64,000 nucleotides of DNA from Leptolyngbya sp. SIO1E4 (GCA_010672825.2 JAAHFU020000001.1:1116001-1180000), one strand, 5' to 3'; shown: positions 27,367 through 36,758, counted from the first letter of the stretch. Made by a program: numbers and translations. The notes: generated by a model from the sequence alone, not told the origin.

Positions 27367-27960
27367 TTAGCTGAGGGAGACTTCATCCTGGTAGCTGGCA
27401 CGGCGGACAAAATTAAACGGCCCCGCCAGAGAGCCCCAAATGTGTTCATCGCTGTCAGGGTCACGCCCCCGATCCCAGCTAATAAACTTGTGCTCGTCAA
27501 TTTCAAACTCGCTGTCCAGGTAGGTGGTTTTGCCCTGACGCACAACTATGCAGGTTTTCCCCGGTTCCACAGTGCCTTTGAAGCTGTGCCCCGTCCACGC
27601 CACCTGCATATTGCACCCCGGCATTTTCTCCACCCGATCGCGGGTCAAGTCGCTGAGCTGGGCGCGATCGCGAGCGGCCCCATATAGGCTGGCTTCATCT
27701 TTAATGGTGAAATTTTCAATCTCAATGCGATCGCCAACCGTAATCAGCTTGAGCACCCGCGCCCGATAGGGTTGCTTCAACATAAAGTCATAGGCTTGTT
27801 CTAAATACAAACTCAAACCATCGAGCAATGGGTACGGCAAAGGACGCATGCAGACCCGAATATGGGCAAATAGAGGCGGGTTATCAAACGCCTGTTGTTG
27901 GTTACTAAAATCCGCCGCCATCCAGCGGGCTAACGTAGCAATATCGGTCGCGTGAGTCAT
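27367..27960 (-). CDS. cpcT: CpcT/CpeT-type phycobilin lyase
   Basis: The 197-residue product matches the CpcT/CpeT (DUF1001) family: IATLARWMAADFSNQQQAF, PPLFAHIRVCMRPLP, YLEQAYDFML and MPGCNMQVAWTG. CpcT attaches phycocyanobilin to the second beta-subunit cysteine of phycocyanin; related CpeT proteins act on phycoerythrin. The chromophore and target cannot be settled here. The ATG at 27960 (MTHATDIATL) matches the family start; an upstream TTG would add eight residues. Confidence 0.93.
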   Translation of the reverse strand: MTHATDIATLARWMAADFSNQQQAFDNPPLFAHIRVCMRPLPYPLLDGLSLYLEQAYDFMLKQPYRARVLKLITVGDRIEIENFTIKDEASLYGAARDRAQLSDLTRDRVEKMPGCNMQVAWTGHSFKGTVEPGKTCIVVRQGKTTYLDSEFEIDEHKFISWDRGRDPDSDEHIWGSLAGPFNFVRRASYQDEVSLS

Positions 27961-28021
27961 GCGATAGACAGACTGAATAAACAAGCTTTATTGTACGCCC
28001 GCTGGTGAAGAGGCAACGGTG

Positions 28022-28118
28022 GATAGCGGTTGGCATTTGAATCAAGCTCACCCCAGCCCCTAAACCCTAGTCCCTGTCTTGCTCCCGCTATATTGAACTC
28101 AACTCAACCAGGCTATAC
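28022..28118 (-). repeat. dispersed repeat family A, copy A5
   Basis: On the minus strand it runs from TATAGCCTGGTTGAGTTGAG through ACTAGGGTTTAGGGG to ATGCCAACCGCTATCC, about 97 bp. It begins ten bases after the stop codon of the ABC-2 permease gene and has the same orientation as that gene. Confidence 0.8.
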
Positions 28119-28127
28119 AGCTCCCCT

Positions 28128-28910
28128 TCAACTCGAAGCACTGGTATAAAACCGCAGGGCAAACCACCAAAACCAGCGGGAAAGCTGTAGCAGGGCGATC
28201 GCGAGCAGGGCTGATCCGAGCATCCAAATCCATTCCCCTCGTCCGAGCAATGTTTGAGCGGGGATAGTGGTCAAAAAGGCAACGGGGATGACAAACGTAA
28301 AAAACACTCGATAGGCGACAGGATAGGCCACGATAGGAAACCGCCCGGCTTCTAGTAACCCCCGAAGCACCTCCGTAACGTTGTAGATCTTGACAAACCA
28401 AATGCTGGTGGCCCCCAGCATAAACCATAGGCTGTATAGGCTGAGAAACCCAAATATCAGCGGTGGCAAGGCAATGACATAGGCCCAAGGGTTTAAGGCC
28501 AGCTGCGATCCGGCATAGCCAATCATGATGGAGCCAAACAGCAGATCAGGAATCCCCCAGGGCGAGAGCGTACGGGTCGATAGCCAAAACTGTGAACTCA
28601 CAGGCTTAAGCAGCACAAAATCCAGGGTGCCGTCCTCGACCTGCTTCACAATTTTGTTGAGGTTAGGGGCCAAAAAGGTAGCAGCGAACCCCTGAAGCAG
28701 GGTAAAAATGCCCAGCACCACCAGCGATTCTTCCCAACTCCAACCGGCAAACTGATACCCCGTTCGGTAAAACAAAAACAGGCCAAACAGGCTTCCCACT
28801 AAGCCCCCTAAGCTGCTAAAGGCAGCTACCACAAAATTCAGCCGATACTCTAGTTCTGCGGCGATCGCAGTACTCCAAAAGAGTTTTAATACGGCTAGAT
28901 AGCGCTGCAT
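28128..28910 (-). CDS. ABC-2 type permease (DUF990/COG3694-like)
   Basis: The 260-residue integral membrane protein has about six hydrophobic segments (for example FNFVVAAFSSLGGLVGSLFG-like, VVLGIFTLLQGF and LLAIALLQLS) and the ABC-2 family motif KIVKQVEDGTLDFVLLKPVS before the second half. Its ATG follows directly on the TAA stop of the upstream permease gene. The two almost certainly form one heteromeric exporter. No cognate ATPase gene is adjacent. Substrate unknown. Confidence 0.85.
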   Translation of the reverse strand: MQRYLAVLKLFWSTAIAAELEYRLNFVVAAFSSLGGLVGSLFGLFLFYRTGYQFAGWSWEESLVVLGIFTLLQGFAATFLAPNLNKIVKQVEDGTLDFVLLKPVSSQFWLSTRTLSPWGIPDLLFGSIMIGYAGSQLALNPWAYVIALPPLIFGFLSLYSLWFMLGATSIWFVKIYNVTEVLRGLLEAGRFPIVAYPVAYRVFFTFVIPVAFLTTIPAQTLLGRGEWIWMLGSALLAIALLQLSRWFWWFALRFYTSASS

Positions 28911-29729
28911 TTAGGCCCCCATCCCAGAATATTGACGGAGCCCCCGTCGCCACAGCCACCGATTCAGCGCCAGAAAGATCAGGCTCCATCCGGCGATCGC
29001 CAAAAATCCCTGAATCATGTCTGTGGGTTGCCCAATAATCACATTGGCCGGGAAGTAAATCAGATAAGGAAACGGCGTCCACAAAACGACCCGCTGCACC
29101 GCTTCAGGAAACACCTCTAGCGGAGCAATCATGCCAGACAAAAAGATATAGATCAGATACCAAAACTGCTCGATGGCATTGGCTCGCTCTGTCCAAAAAG
29201 CCAACATGGCAAAGGTGTATTGAATAATGAAGCGCAGGCAAAAAGCCAAGATGATCGCCAATAGCCCCAGCGGTAAGGATCGCAGAGGTGGCCACCAAGC
29301 AGCTTGGGGATAAAGGGAAAAGAATAGCCCCATCAGAACGGCAATAAACGGGAAACGTGCAAAGCGCTCGGACACATGACTAAAGAAGTGTCGCCAAACC
29401 GGATCAATCGGCTGCAGCAAGAAGGGCGAAAGCTTACCTTCATTGATCTCTCGCTCAAATTCCCATACGACCCAAACCACAGTCAGCTGGCGCACGAGAA
29501 AGACCACCAGAAAATAGCGAACAAATGTCATAGAATCCAGGGAAAATTGACCACCTTGGGCCGCCTTTGCCCAAATTCCCATAAAAATCAGGGGAAAAGT
29601 GCCCGAAAGCACCCAAAACATGAGTTCTGCCCGATATTCCACCATGTAGGCGTAATAAACAGACAACAATACTCGCGATACTGACAGAAGTCTGCCGATT
29701 GACTTAATTGACCGAGCTGCGATTCCCAC
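28911..29729 (-). CDS. ABC-2 type permease (COG4587-like)
   Basis: The 272-residue membrane protein has about six helices and the paired-permease motif EFEREINEGKLSPFLLQPID. It is the upstream member of a two-permease pair; its TAA stop abuts the ATG of the next gene. The start chosen is a GTG at 29729. Such pairs usually work with a separately encoded DUF/natA-like ATPase. The exported substrate is unknown. Confidence 0.85.
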   Translation of the reverse strand: MGIAARSIKSIGRLLSVSRVLLSVYYAYMVEYRAELMFWVLSGTFPLIFMGIWAKAAQGGQFSLDSMTFVRYFLVVFLVRQLTVVWVVWEFEREINEGKLSPFLLQPIDPVWRHFFSHVSERFARFPFIAVLMGLFFSLYPQAAWWPPLRSLPLGLLAIILAFCLRFIIQYTFAMLAFWTERANAIEQFWYLIYIFLSGMIAPLEVFPEAVQRVVLWTPFPYLIYFPANVIIGQPTDMIQGFLAIAGWSLIFLALNRWLWRRGLRQYSGMGA

Positions 29730-29797
29730 ACAAACACCCTGTTTTCCTTAACCGACCTTAACGCCTTTGGCCCGCACCCAACATTAACCCTGCCCAT

Positions 29798-29823
29798 AAA
29801 AAAGGACGCACATAAGTGCGTCC
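29798..29823 (-). terminator. intrinsic terminator of the peroxiredoxin gene
   Basis: On the minus strand, stem GGACGCAC / GTGCGTCC with a 4-base loop is followed by TTTTTT. It lies 46 bp after the peroxiredoxin stop codon. Confidence 0.92.
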
Positions 29824-29868
29824 ACCCAGACGATTAAAACCTGCAAAACTGACTACAGTTGCTTCTGC

Positions 29869-30504
29869 TTACTTGTTAGGCTGAGGCGTCATGCGCAGAT
29901 AGGGCTTAACCTCGGTCACACCCTTGGGAAACTTCTGCTTCGCTTGTTCCGTGGGGATAGCCGGAGAAACGACCACATCTTCCCCTTCTTGCCAGTTCAC
30001 CGGAGTTGCCACGCTGTAGTTGTCAGTCAACTGCAGTGAATCGATCACTCGCAAAATCTCCTGGAAGTTACGGCCCGTGCTGGGGGGATAGGTGATCGTC
30101 AACCGCAGCTTATGGTTGGGGTCAATCACAAACACAGTCCGTACAGTCACCTTTGCATCGGCATTGGGGTGAATCATGCCGTACAGGTCAGAAACCTTTT
30201 TGTCTTCGTCAGCAATGATCGGGTAGTTGACGGTTGTACCTTGCGTTTCGTTGATGTCACCAATCCAGCCCTGGTGAGACTCAACCCCATCGACGCTCAG
30301 CGCAATTACTTTAGCGTTACGCTTTTCAAACTCGCCCTTCAGCTTAGAAACTTCACCCAATTCAGTGGTACAAACGGGGGTATAGTCAGCCGGATGAGAG
30401 AAAAAGACAACCCAGCTATCACCAGCCCAGTTGTAGAAGTCAATTTCACCCTCGGAGGTCTTTTGAGTGAAATTGGGTACGATATCGCCCAATTGAAGCG
30501 TCAT
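29869..30504 (-). CDS. 1-Cys peroxiredoxin (Prx6 type)
   Basis: The 211-residue thioredoxin-fold enzyme reduces peroxides. The peroxidatic Cys45 is in HPADYTPVCTTELG. No other cysteine occurs in the protein, so it is a 1-Cys enzyme. The C-terminal extension (VNWQEGEDVVVSPAIP) is the Prx6 signature. The ATG at 30504 (MTLQLGDIVP) is the family start. It is monocistronic with its own terminator. Confidence 0.95.
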   Translation of the reverse strand: MTLQLGDIVPNFTQKTSEGEIDFYNWAGDSWVVFFSHPADYTPVCTTELGEVSKLKGEFEKRNAKVIALSVDGVESHQGWIGDINETQGTTVNYPIIADEDKKVSDLYGMIHPNADAKVTVRTVFVIDPNHKLRLTITYPPSTGRNFQEILRVIDSLQLTDNYSVATPVNWQEGEDVVVSPAIPTEQAKQKFPKGVTEVKPYLRMTPQPNK

Positions 30505-30767
30505 AGGAAACTCTCTTTGTGAATCTGATAGGTGAGTACAAACTGTGGCTTTGGGAACCACGTTTGCTATCTTGCCACAAACCCCGGTATTCCGGTCGGG
30601 CTTTAGAGGATTGTTTATTAATTTTATGTGTAATCTGCAGCAGATAAAATTCGCCTTGTCTGCCTAAAGGCTGATGAGATAGACGGCAAGGCACACATTT
30701 GATTCCAAATCGCGGACTTTTTGCCACGATATGATGACTTCTTTCAGGCTATTGGCAACGCCGTTCA

Positions 30768-31319
30768 CTAAGTTTGCAAGCGCTGAAGCCCCAGGTAAAG
30801 GGCAGCTACAGAGCCAGAAACTGCAACGAGTCCGTCTGCGATCGCCTCTGAAATCTTATTTAACGGCAGGGTGGTGACTTCGATTTCTTCTGTGATGTCC
30901 CAAACCTGGCCCCCCACTGGCACCACATTTCGGGCCAAAAAGATGTGGGTTTCGTAGGTGCATTTGACGGGGTTGTCGTAGAGGCAGCCTAAGCACTCTA
31001 TCTGGGTCGCCTGGTAACCGGTCTCTTCTCGCAGCTCTCGAACGGCAGCGGTAGCAGCATCTTCTGTTTGTGGATTGAAGGTACCCGCAGGGAGTTCTAG
31101 CATGACCCGGGCAGCGGCGTGGCGATATTGGCGCACAAAAACTACTTCATTTTGCCGAGTTACCGGCATCACGAGGGCAACCGAAGGGAGTTCTGCTACA
31201 AAGTAGTCGTCTACAACGGTGCCATTAGGTAAGGCAACGGTGTCTTGCCGTACGGTCAACCAGCGATTGCTGAATACAGCGTGCGATTCCAAGCGTTTCC
31301 AGGGCTTTGGGGTCGTCAT
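30768..31319 (-). CDS. NUDIX hydrolase (ADP-ribose pyrophosphatase-like)
   Basis: The 183-residue product has the Nudix box in LELPAGTFNPQTEDAATAA followed by VRELREETGY, with one extra residue between the Gly and the first Glu compared with the consensus. The N-terminal LESHAVFSNRWLTVRQD and FVRQYRHAAARV resemble ADP-sugar pyrophosphatases. It likely hydrolyses ADP-ribose or a nucleoside-diphosphate sugar. It starts 35 bp after the truncated DMT gene. Confidence 0.9.
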   Translation of the reverse strand: MTTPKPWKRLESHAVFSNRWLTVRQDTVALPNGTVVDDYFVAELPSVALVMPVTRQNEVVFVRQYRHAAARVMLELPAGTFNPQTEDAATAAVRELREETGYQATQIECLGCLYDNPVKCTYETHIFLARNVVPVGGQVWDITEEIEVTTLPLNKISEAIADGLVAVSGSVAALYLGLQRLQT

Positions 31320-31354
31320 TATGCGGTTTCAGGACTCCGAACACAACCACACCC

Positions 31355-31846
31355 CTATTGAACCCGGCAGAATGCGATGCTATCGGTTGCCGCTGTCAAG
31401 TCTACTATTTTGGTGCCAACAACTAGCACAACACCGAGGAGCCCAATCACCATCCCAGCCCACTGCATGGATGAAACACGCTCTTGCAGTAGCGGCCCAG
31501 ACAAGACGCTGGTGACCATGGGCTGGAGGGCTGTAATCAACGCCACAATCCAGGGAGAAACACCGAGAGAGATCGCCCCAAAAACCGCACTCAGCCAGAT
31601 AGCATGGGCCAGCAGTCCGACAACTACAGAACGGGCGATCGCGGCTTGGCTCCTGAAGTGCAATTCCCGGCGATAGCTCAGCCATACAAACAGCAACAAC
31701 GCAACCAGAGCGTAGCGAATAAATAACAGGGTGAATGGCCCTGCATAGGGCAGTCCATACTTTGCCCCAATGAAACCCGTGCTCCAGAGCACGACAAACA
31801 TCAGTTCCAGGCCTACAATGCCCATGCTCCACCAACGTTTCTTCAT
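31355..31846 (-). CDS. DMT/EamA transporter, N-terminal half only
   Basis: The 163-residue product has five hydrophobic segments and the first EamA repeat of a drug/metabolite transporter (LWSTGFIGAKYGLPYAGPF, then LQPMVTSVLSGPLLQERVS and WAGMVIGLLGVVLVVG). Full transporters have two such repeats and about 290-300 residues. After VVGTKIVDL the sequence becomes unrelated and stops. Only 35 bp separates it from the NUDIX start, so the second half has been deleted. It is probably a pseudogene. Confidence 0.75.
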   Translation of the reverse strand: MKKRWWSMGIVGLELMFVVLWSTGFIGAKYGLPYAGPFTLLFIRYALVALLLFVWLSYRRELHFRSQAAIARSVVVGLLAHAIWLSAVFGAISLGVSPWIVALITALQPMVTSVLSGPLLQERVSSMQWAGMVIGLLGVVLVVGTKIVDLTAATDSIAFCRVQ

Positions 31847-31850
31847 GTCT

Positions 31851-32546
31851 TCATCCCCACAGAAATGCCCTCAAAGAGTCGTCTCCAGAGAAATTGGGGA
31901 GCATTGACATCGGCTCTATCCTGGCTTCCTCCGGCAACAGCAACTGAAAAGTTTGGCCCTGATCGTCAGAATAAAACTGGATAGTTTCGGGGCCGCGATT
32001 AGGAGATTCAGCCGTGGGGCAAGCCCATTCTCTGCACTGGTAGGTGATTGACCATCGTTCACCCAAGGTTTCCGAAGAAGAATCACCTGCTATCTGCACT
32101 TCTGTTATGAAGTAGTCGTAGTGACCGTTGAGGCCAGAGCCTGCGTCCCATATTGCTTGGGTCGCATAACTCTCCCAGCCTGCGGCTACATAGGGATAAA
32201 AGTGTATTGGTTCTCGATCTTCACGCCAGAAGAAGACGTGACTGGAACTGCTAACCACTACCCAATCGCTGATTAGTCGGGGGGGATTGCTCGGAGAAAT
32301 GCCTTCATCAGACTCATTACGATAACTGGCAAAGGTCTCACCATTAATTGTGTAAATCCTTTCATAAACCGGATCAGACCAGCCCGCGTGTTCGTAGATT
32401 GTTTCTACAACAACATCGTTGTCTACAGGATATTGAATTTCAGAAACCAGCCGAGAGGTTTCAACTGCTTCAACACAAGCGACCAGGGGAGCACACAGTA
32501 AAGTCAGCCCCACCACAGGAACTCTGGACATTACGCCAGTTCTCAT
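31851..32546 (-). CDS. putative lipoprotein, unknown function
   Basis: The product has a lipoprotein-type signal: basic residues, VVGLTLLCAPLVAC with a lipobox ending LVAC, and then a soluble domain of about 210 residues rich in Trp, Tyr and Asp. Starts are possible at 32546, 32531 or 32579; 32546 gives the most normal 24-residue signal peptide. I do not recognise the soluble domain. It lies four bases before the truncated DMT gene on the same strand. Confidence 0.6.
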   Translation of the reverse strand: MRTGVMSRVPVVGLTLLCAPLVACVEAVETSRLVSEIQYPVDNDVVVETIYEHAGWSDPVYERIYTINGETFASYRNESDEGISPSNPPRLISDWVVVSSSSHVFFWREDREPIHFYPYVAAGWESYATQAIWDAGSGLNGHYDYFITEVQIAGDSSSETLGERWSITYQCREWACPTAESPNRGPETIQFYSDDQGQTFQLLLPEEARIEPMSMLPNFSGDDSLRAFLWG

Positions 32547-32670
32547 CCCTGGACTGCCAGTATGAGAAGGATTTGACATGATCCGTTGCAGATAAATTGC
32601 TTCCAATATAGTCACCATCAGGGCTCTTTAGCCCTTTACAGCACAGTTGAAAACTTTCTGCATAGAGGAT

Positions 32671-35097
32671 TCACAGTAACGTCTCAACCACCACCGCTGG
32701 AAGACACTCGCCAAAATATTCCACCGTCACCGAGGTTCCAGGGGCAGCATAACTCAGTGGCAAATAGGCATAGGCAACACAACGCCCCAGGCTATAACCG
32801 TAGCCAGCGCTGGTCACATAGCCCAGCACCTTACCCTCCGCAGACAGCACTGGCTCTTTTCCCATCACTACCACTGTTGGATCAGCCAGGGTCAAAAAGC
32901 AGAGTTTGCGGGTGGCGTATTCCTGACGTTGCAAAAGCGCGTCCTTACCAATGAAGTTTCCTTTGTTGGGCTTTACTGCAAACCCCAGTCCGGCCTCAAA
33001 GGGGTCGTATTCGGTGTGAATGTCCGCTCCCCAGAGCAAAAAGCCTTTTTCTAGACGCAGGGTTTCAAAGGCTCCCAAGCCAGCCGCGATGATGCCGTGT
33101 TCTTGCCCTGCAGCCCACAATACATCCCACAGCTTCAAGCCCGACTCAGTGGGTGCATAAATTTCCCAGCCAGCTTCACCCACATAGGACACCCGCGAGG
33201 CCAAGACAGGAATATTGCCGATGTAGAACTGCTGATGGGTGAAGAAGCCAAAGGCTGCTTTCGACACATCCTGCTGCGTCACTGCCTGTAATACCGCTGG
33301 CGCGTTAGGCCCCCATAGCCCGACACAACAATAGCTGGATGACACATCAGTAATGCGAACCGAACCATCCGTGGGCAGGTGCGATCGCATCCAGGCTAAG
33401 TCATGGCCCTGTACCGAACCGCCTGTCACCACCCAGTACTTCTCTAGCCCCAGACGACTCACCGTGAGGTCACACATGATGCCGCCGTTGGTATCCAGCA
33501 TGGCGGTGTAAACAACTTTGCCGACGGGTTTATCCACATTGTTGGCACAGAGGTTCTGCAGATAGTCCACAACGCCAGGGCCAGTGACCTCGAATTTAGC
33601 AAAGGGGGTGAGATCGTAGAGGGCAACGCGATCGCGGGTCGCCAAATGCTCCGCCCCTTGAATCGGCGACCAGTTCTGAGCTTCCCACCCTTGTCGTCGG
33701 GGAATGGTGTATTCCTCCAGCAGCTGGATATTGGCCTTGAACCACTGGGGTCGCTCCCATCCTGCGCTGAAGACACACTGTGCCCCAAGTTCCTGCAAAC
33801 GAGGATAAAACGGACTCACCCGCAGCGCTCGCGAGTGGGTCTGCTGATCCAACGGGTGAATGATGTCGTACACCTCGTCGTACTGCTGGGCTCCGGCTTT
33901 GAGAATGTAATCAGCGCTCTGGCACACCTCAGGGAAACGATGAATATCCATTTCATGCAGATCGAGGCTGGGCACCCCTGTGGTCATCAGTTCTGCCACG
34001 ACTTTGCCAACACCTCCACCATGGGTGACCCATACCGCTTCTGCGACCCAAAAGCCTTTTGCTTTTGAGGATTCTCCAATCACGGAACCGCTGTCGGGCG
34101 TAAAGGAAAACATGCCGTTGATTTTGTAAGGCAGCTCGGCATTGGCCAGCGATGGAAACAGCTCTTTAGTTGATTCCCAAGCAGCGGTGAAATGCGCTTC
34201 CGTAAAGGGCCTGACTGAAGGCATCACGGGAGCCTCGGCATAGGGCAAGATATTGTCTGGATCGACTAAAAGCGGTTCATGCTGGTAGGAACCAATGCCC
34301 CAGCAGTCCCCATGCTGCCGAAAATACATGGCGTGATCCTGGTGACGCACGATGGGCTGGGTGACCTCTTCTGTTTCTCCTACCAGCTCGGGAATCGGGC
34401 CAGTTTTCACATATTGGTGCTGCACAGGGGTAAGGGGAATAATTTCCCCCACCATGCGGCCAATGCGCGGCCCCCAAATGCCTGCACACACCAGCACCTG
34501 GTTCGTCGTGATGCGACCTTTGTCCGTCACAACAGATTGCACCTGTCCATCCACCACCTCAATGTCCATGACGGTAGTATCGCCATAGAAATCAGCAGCT
34601 CCGGCTGCTTTCGCAAAATTGGCCATTGCCTCTGCCGCTCTGAGCGCCTTGGCAATCCCATCCGTGGGGACGTAGTACCCGCCGAGAACCTTTGTTGCGT
34701 CCATCAAAGGAACCTTGGCCTTCACGTCCGCTGGAGTCAGCAGACAGGCTCCTTCAATTCCCCAAGATTTTGCCCAGCCCAGCTTCCGCTTGAGTTCTTG
34801 CAGGCGGGCCTCAGTGTAGGCAACTTCAACCCCGCCAACGGGATAATACGCTGGCCCCTCCTCTGTACTGAGCTGGCTGTAAAGCTCAACCGTGTACTTG
34901 GCGAGCTGGGCCATGGTCTTAGAAGGGTTTGTCTGAAATACCAGCCCTGGCGCGTGCGATGTGGAACCGCCTGTAGCGAACAACGGTCCCTGCTCCACTA
35001 CCACGATATTCTGCCAGCCCAGCTTAGTCAGATGATAGGTGGTGCTACAGCCGACAATGCCCGCACCAATGACAACAACAGCCGCATCAGTTTTCAT
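32671..35097 (-). CDS. dimethylglycine/sarcosine dehydrogenase-like FAD protein with GcvT domain
   Basis: The 808-residue protein has an N-terminal FAD-dependent DAO domain (GAGIVGCSTTYHL, residues ~10-390) and a C-terminal GcvT-type tetrahydrofolate-binding domain (~430-800, with VTGPGVVDYLQNLCANNVDK, GWEIYAPTE and GLGAFETLRLEKGF). This arrangement is that of dimethylglycine and sarcosine dehydrogenases, which remove N-methyl groups and pass the formaldehyde to folate. Its neighbours (a Rieske oxygenase, BCCT transporter and sarcosine oxidase) support a role in betaine demethylation. Exact substrate is inferred. Confidence 0.85.
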   Translation of the reverse strand: MKTDAAVVVIGAGIVGCSTTYHLTKLGWQNIVVVEQGPLFATGGSTSHAPGLVFQTNPSKTMAQLAKYTVELYSQLSTEEGPAYYPVGGVEVAYTEARLQELKRKLGWAKSWGIEGACLLTPADVKAKVPLMDATKVLGGYYVPTDGIAKALRAAEAMANFAKAAGAADFYGDTTVMDIEVVDGQVQSVVTDKGRITTNQVLVCAGIWGPRIGRMVGEIIPLTPVQHQYVKTGPIPELVGETEEVTQPIVRHQDHAMYFRQHGDCWGIGSYQHEPLLVDPDNILPYAEAPVMPSVRPFTEAHFTAAWESTKELFPSLANAELPYKINGMFSFTPDSGSVIGESSKAKGFWVAEAVWVTHGGGVGKVVAELMTTGVPSLDLHEMDIHRFPEVCQSADYILKAGAQQYDEVYDIIHPLDQQTHSRALRVSPFYPRLQELGAQCVFSAGWERPQWFKANIQLLEEYTIPRRQGWEAQNWSPIQGAEHLATRDRVALYDLTPFAKFEVTGPGVVDYLQNLCANNVDKPVGKVVYTAMLDTNGGIMCDLTVSRLGLEKYWVVTGGSVQGHDLAWMRSHLPTDGSVRITDVSSSYCCVGLWGPNAPAVLQAVTQQDVSKAAFGFFTHQQFYIGNIPVLASRVSYVGEAGWEIYAPTESGLKLWDVLWAAGQEHGIIAAGLGAFETLRLEKGFLLWGADIHTEYDPFEAGLGFAVKPNKGNFIGKDALLQRQEYATRKLCFLTLADPTVVVMGKEPVLSAEGKVLGYVTSAGYGYSLGRCVAYAYLPLSYAAPGTSVTVEYFGECLPAVVVETLL

Positions 35098-35149
35098 AGT
35101 TCGTTATCCGTGATTGATTTGTGGGGAATGGGAAGTGAGGGGGAGGAGT

Positions 35150-35246
35150 TATAGCCCTATTCAGTTCAATCCAGTACGTTTTGGTGAAGGCAGGGCCTAG
35201 GGTTTGGGGTCTAGGGTGTATGTGATCCAAATGCACACCGCTATAA
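35150..35246 (+). repeat. dispersed repeat family A, copy A2
   Basis: Runs from TATAGCCCTATTCAGTTC through GGGCCTAGGGTTTGGGG and TCTAGGG to GCACACCGCTATA, about 97 bp. It lies between the Rieske and the DMGDH-like genes, opposite to their direction. Its core has four G-runs fitting a quadruplex motif. The rest of the 284-bp gap is G- or C-rich low-complexity sequence. Confidence 0.85.
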
Positions 35247-35381
35247 GGAGTTAGAGAATCCAGGGAATGGGGAGTCGAGGATGGGTTATTGCAGAGGAAT
35301 TGGATACTCGCAGGCAGAAAGCAGGTGTCAATTCAGACTTAATTTGCATCCCATCCTCTAACTCCCTACTTCCCATGCCCC

Positions 35382-36647
35382 TTACCTCCCGACCTCCCCA
35401 TCCACACCTCCAACCGCCTTAGCGACCTGCTGCTGGAATCGATAAACCGTTTGCTCTAGGGCGGGGGAAAAGCAGCCTCCGGTGAATTTGGGTGACTGGC
35501 GTCCGACTTGCATGCGCTCAATCATGTCGATGTCTTCGTCGTTGGTAACTTTCCACAAATCGATGGGGAGGTGACGCAGGGCGGTGTTCTCGGGGGTCAT
35601 GGCGTCATCGCCTACGAAGTAGAACACCATGCGTTCGGCTGTTTGGTCGGGTTGGAGGGGGTTCACGGTAAAGACGAGGAAATAGTCGGGATGAACTCCC
35701 AGCATTAGGTTGGGGAAAACGGTGATATATTCGGCGACAGTTTGTTTGCCCATATCTGCCAGGTTCGGGAAGGTGGGCAGCGATCGCCCCTCAATCACGC
35801 CGCTTTGATAACGCAAACTCCCCTGCCCGACATGGGGATCGGCAACGTCAAAGCCAAAATGGTCTTCCATGCGGGAGCAGTTGTTCAGAGCGGGATGCAC
35901 CCAACTCAGGTGATAACTTTCAGAGAAATTTTCGACGGCGAGCTTCCAATTCGCGTTGCAGGTCAGAGTGACCGCTTTAGATTCGCGACGCAGCAAGCTG
36001 AGGTCATAGCCTGACCAGCGCTCAATCACGGGTTGCAGATAAGTTTTCAGCGGTGGGGCGTCTCCCGACAAGTTAACAAAGACCATGTCTAACCACTGTT
36101 CGCAGCGGATGGGGACGAGCCCTTTGCTGGCGCGATCAAAGCCAGCATGGGAGTCTTGGTAATACCCCCCAAAGTGAGGCGTGCTTTTAAGGGTACCGTC
36201 TAGCTTATAGGCCCAGGAATGATAGGGACACCGGAGACTGCCTTGCACGTTGCAGGGCTGATTGACTAACTGCAGACCCCGGTGGCTGCAGACGTTGTGA
36301 AAGGCCCGCAGCTTACTCCCTTTTTCTGTCCCGGCTTGACCACCGGGCCTGCGACCATCGCGCACCAAAACAATGGGCATGCCCGCCACTTCGGTCGGAT
36401 AAACATCCCCAGGATTAGGCACATCTGATGCTAGCCCGACACAGACCCAATAGCGACTGAAAACGGTTTGACGCTCGTGTTGCAGATAGCGAGGCTGGGT
36501 GTAAGCGTCTGCTGGCAACCCCTGCTGTGTATAAGATTCCAGGGGCATCACCGGAGCTTCTAGACAAGGCTCTATTGTCTGCACCCCCTCAAGGCTATGC
36601 ATTAAAGAGACATCAGAACAGGGAGCAAATGCATTTTCTAGATTCAT
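35382..36647 (-). CDS. Rieske mononuclear-iron oxygenase, large subunit (GbcA/CMO-like)
   Basis: The 421-residue protein has a Rieske [2Fe-2S] site Cys120-x-His122 / Cys140-x2-His143 and a mononuclear-iron site NWKLAVENFSESYHLSWVHP (His246 and His251), with the third acidic ligand likely in the NDEDIDMIERM region. The family includes glycine-betaine demethylase GbcA, choline monooxygenase and carnitine oxygenase. In this locus glycine betaine to dimethylglycine is the best fit. No reductase subunit gene is adjacent; a cellular ferredoxin could supply electrons. ATG at 36647 with GGCGGAG just upstream. Confidence 0.88.
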   Translation of the reverse strand: MNLENAFAPCSDVSLMHSLEGVQTIEPCLEAPVMPLESYTQQGLPADAYTQPRYLQHERQTVFSRYWVCVGLASDVPNPGDVYPTEVAGMPIVLVRDGRRPGGQAGTEKGSKLRAFHNVCSHRGLQLVNQPCNVQGSLRCPYHSWAYKLDGTLKSTPHFGGYYQDSHAGFDRASKGLVPIRCEQWLDMVFVNLSGDAPPLKTYLQPVIERWSGYDLSLLRRESKAVTLTCNANWKLAVENFSESYHLSWVHPALNNCSRMEDHFGFDVADPHVGQGSLRYQSGVIEGRSLPTFPNLADMGKQTVAEYITVFPNLMLGVHPDYFLVFTVNPLQPDQTAERMVFYFVGDDAMTPENTALRHLPIDLWKVTNDEDIDMIERMQVGRQSPKFTGGCFSPALEQTVYRFQQQVAKAVGGVDGEVGR

Positions 36648-36732
36648 ACTCCGCCTCGCTGCTCATAACTTAACGACTGGAATGGCACAACTCGATGGGT
36701 AATCGACTGGGAAGAAGGTTTCAATCACAGGG

Positions 36733-36758
36733 GTATTTCATCTGTACAGATGAAATAC
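36733..36758. promoter_or_regulatory. 26-bp perfect palindrome, candidate operator
   Basis: The half-site GTATTTCATCTGT is followed by its exact complement. It lies 86 bp upstream of the Rieske ATG. The central CTGTACAG is of the size and symmetry used by GntR-type dimers; the GntR/UTRA gene at 40892 is a plausible binder. This is inference from position. Confidence 0.6.

Noticed and set aside
34279-35154. 291-codon open frame on the plus strand
   Set aside because: Antisense to the DMGDH-like gene and of no recognisable family; it arises from GC-rich codon use on the opposite strand.
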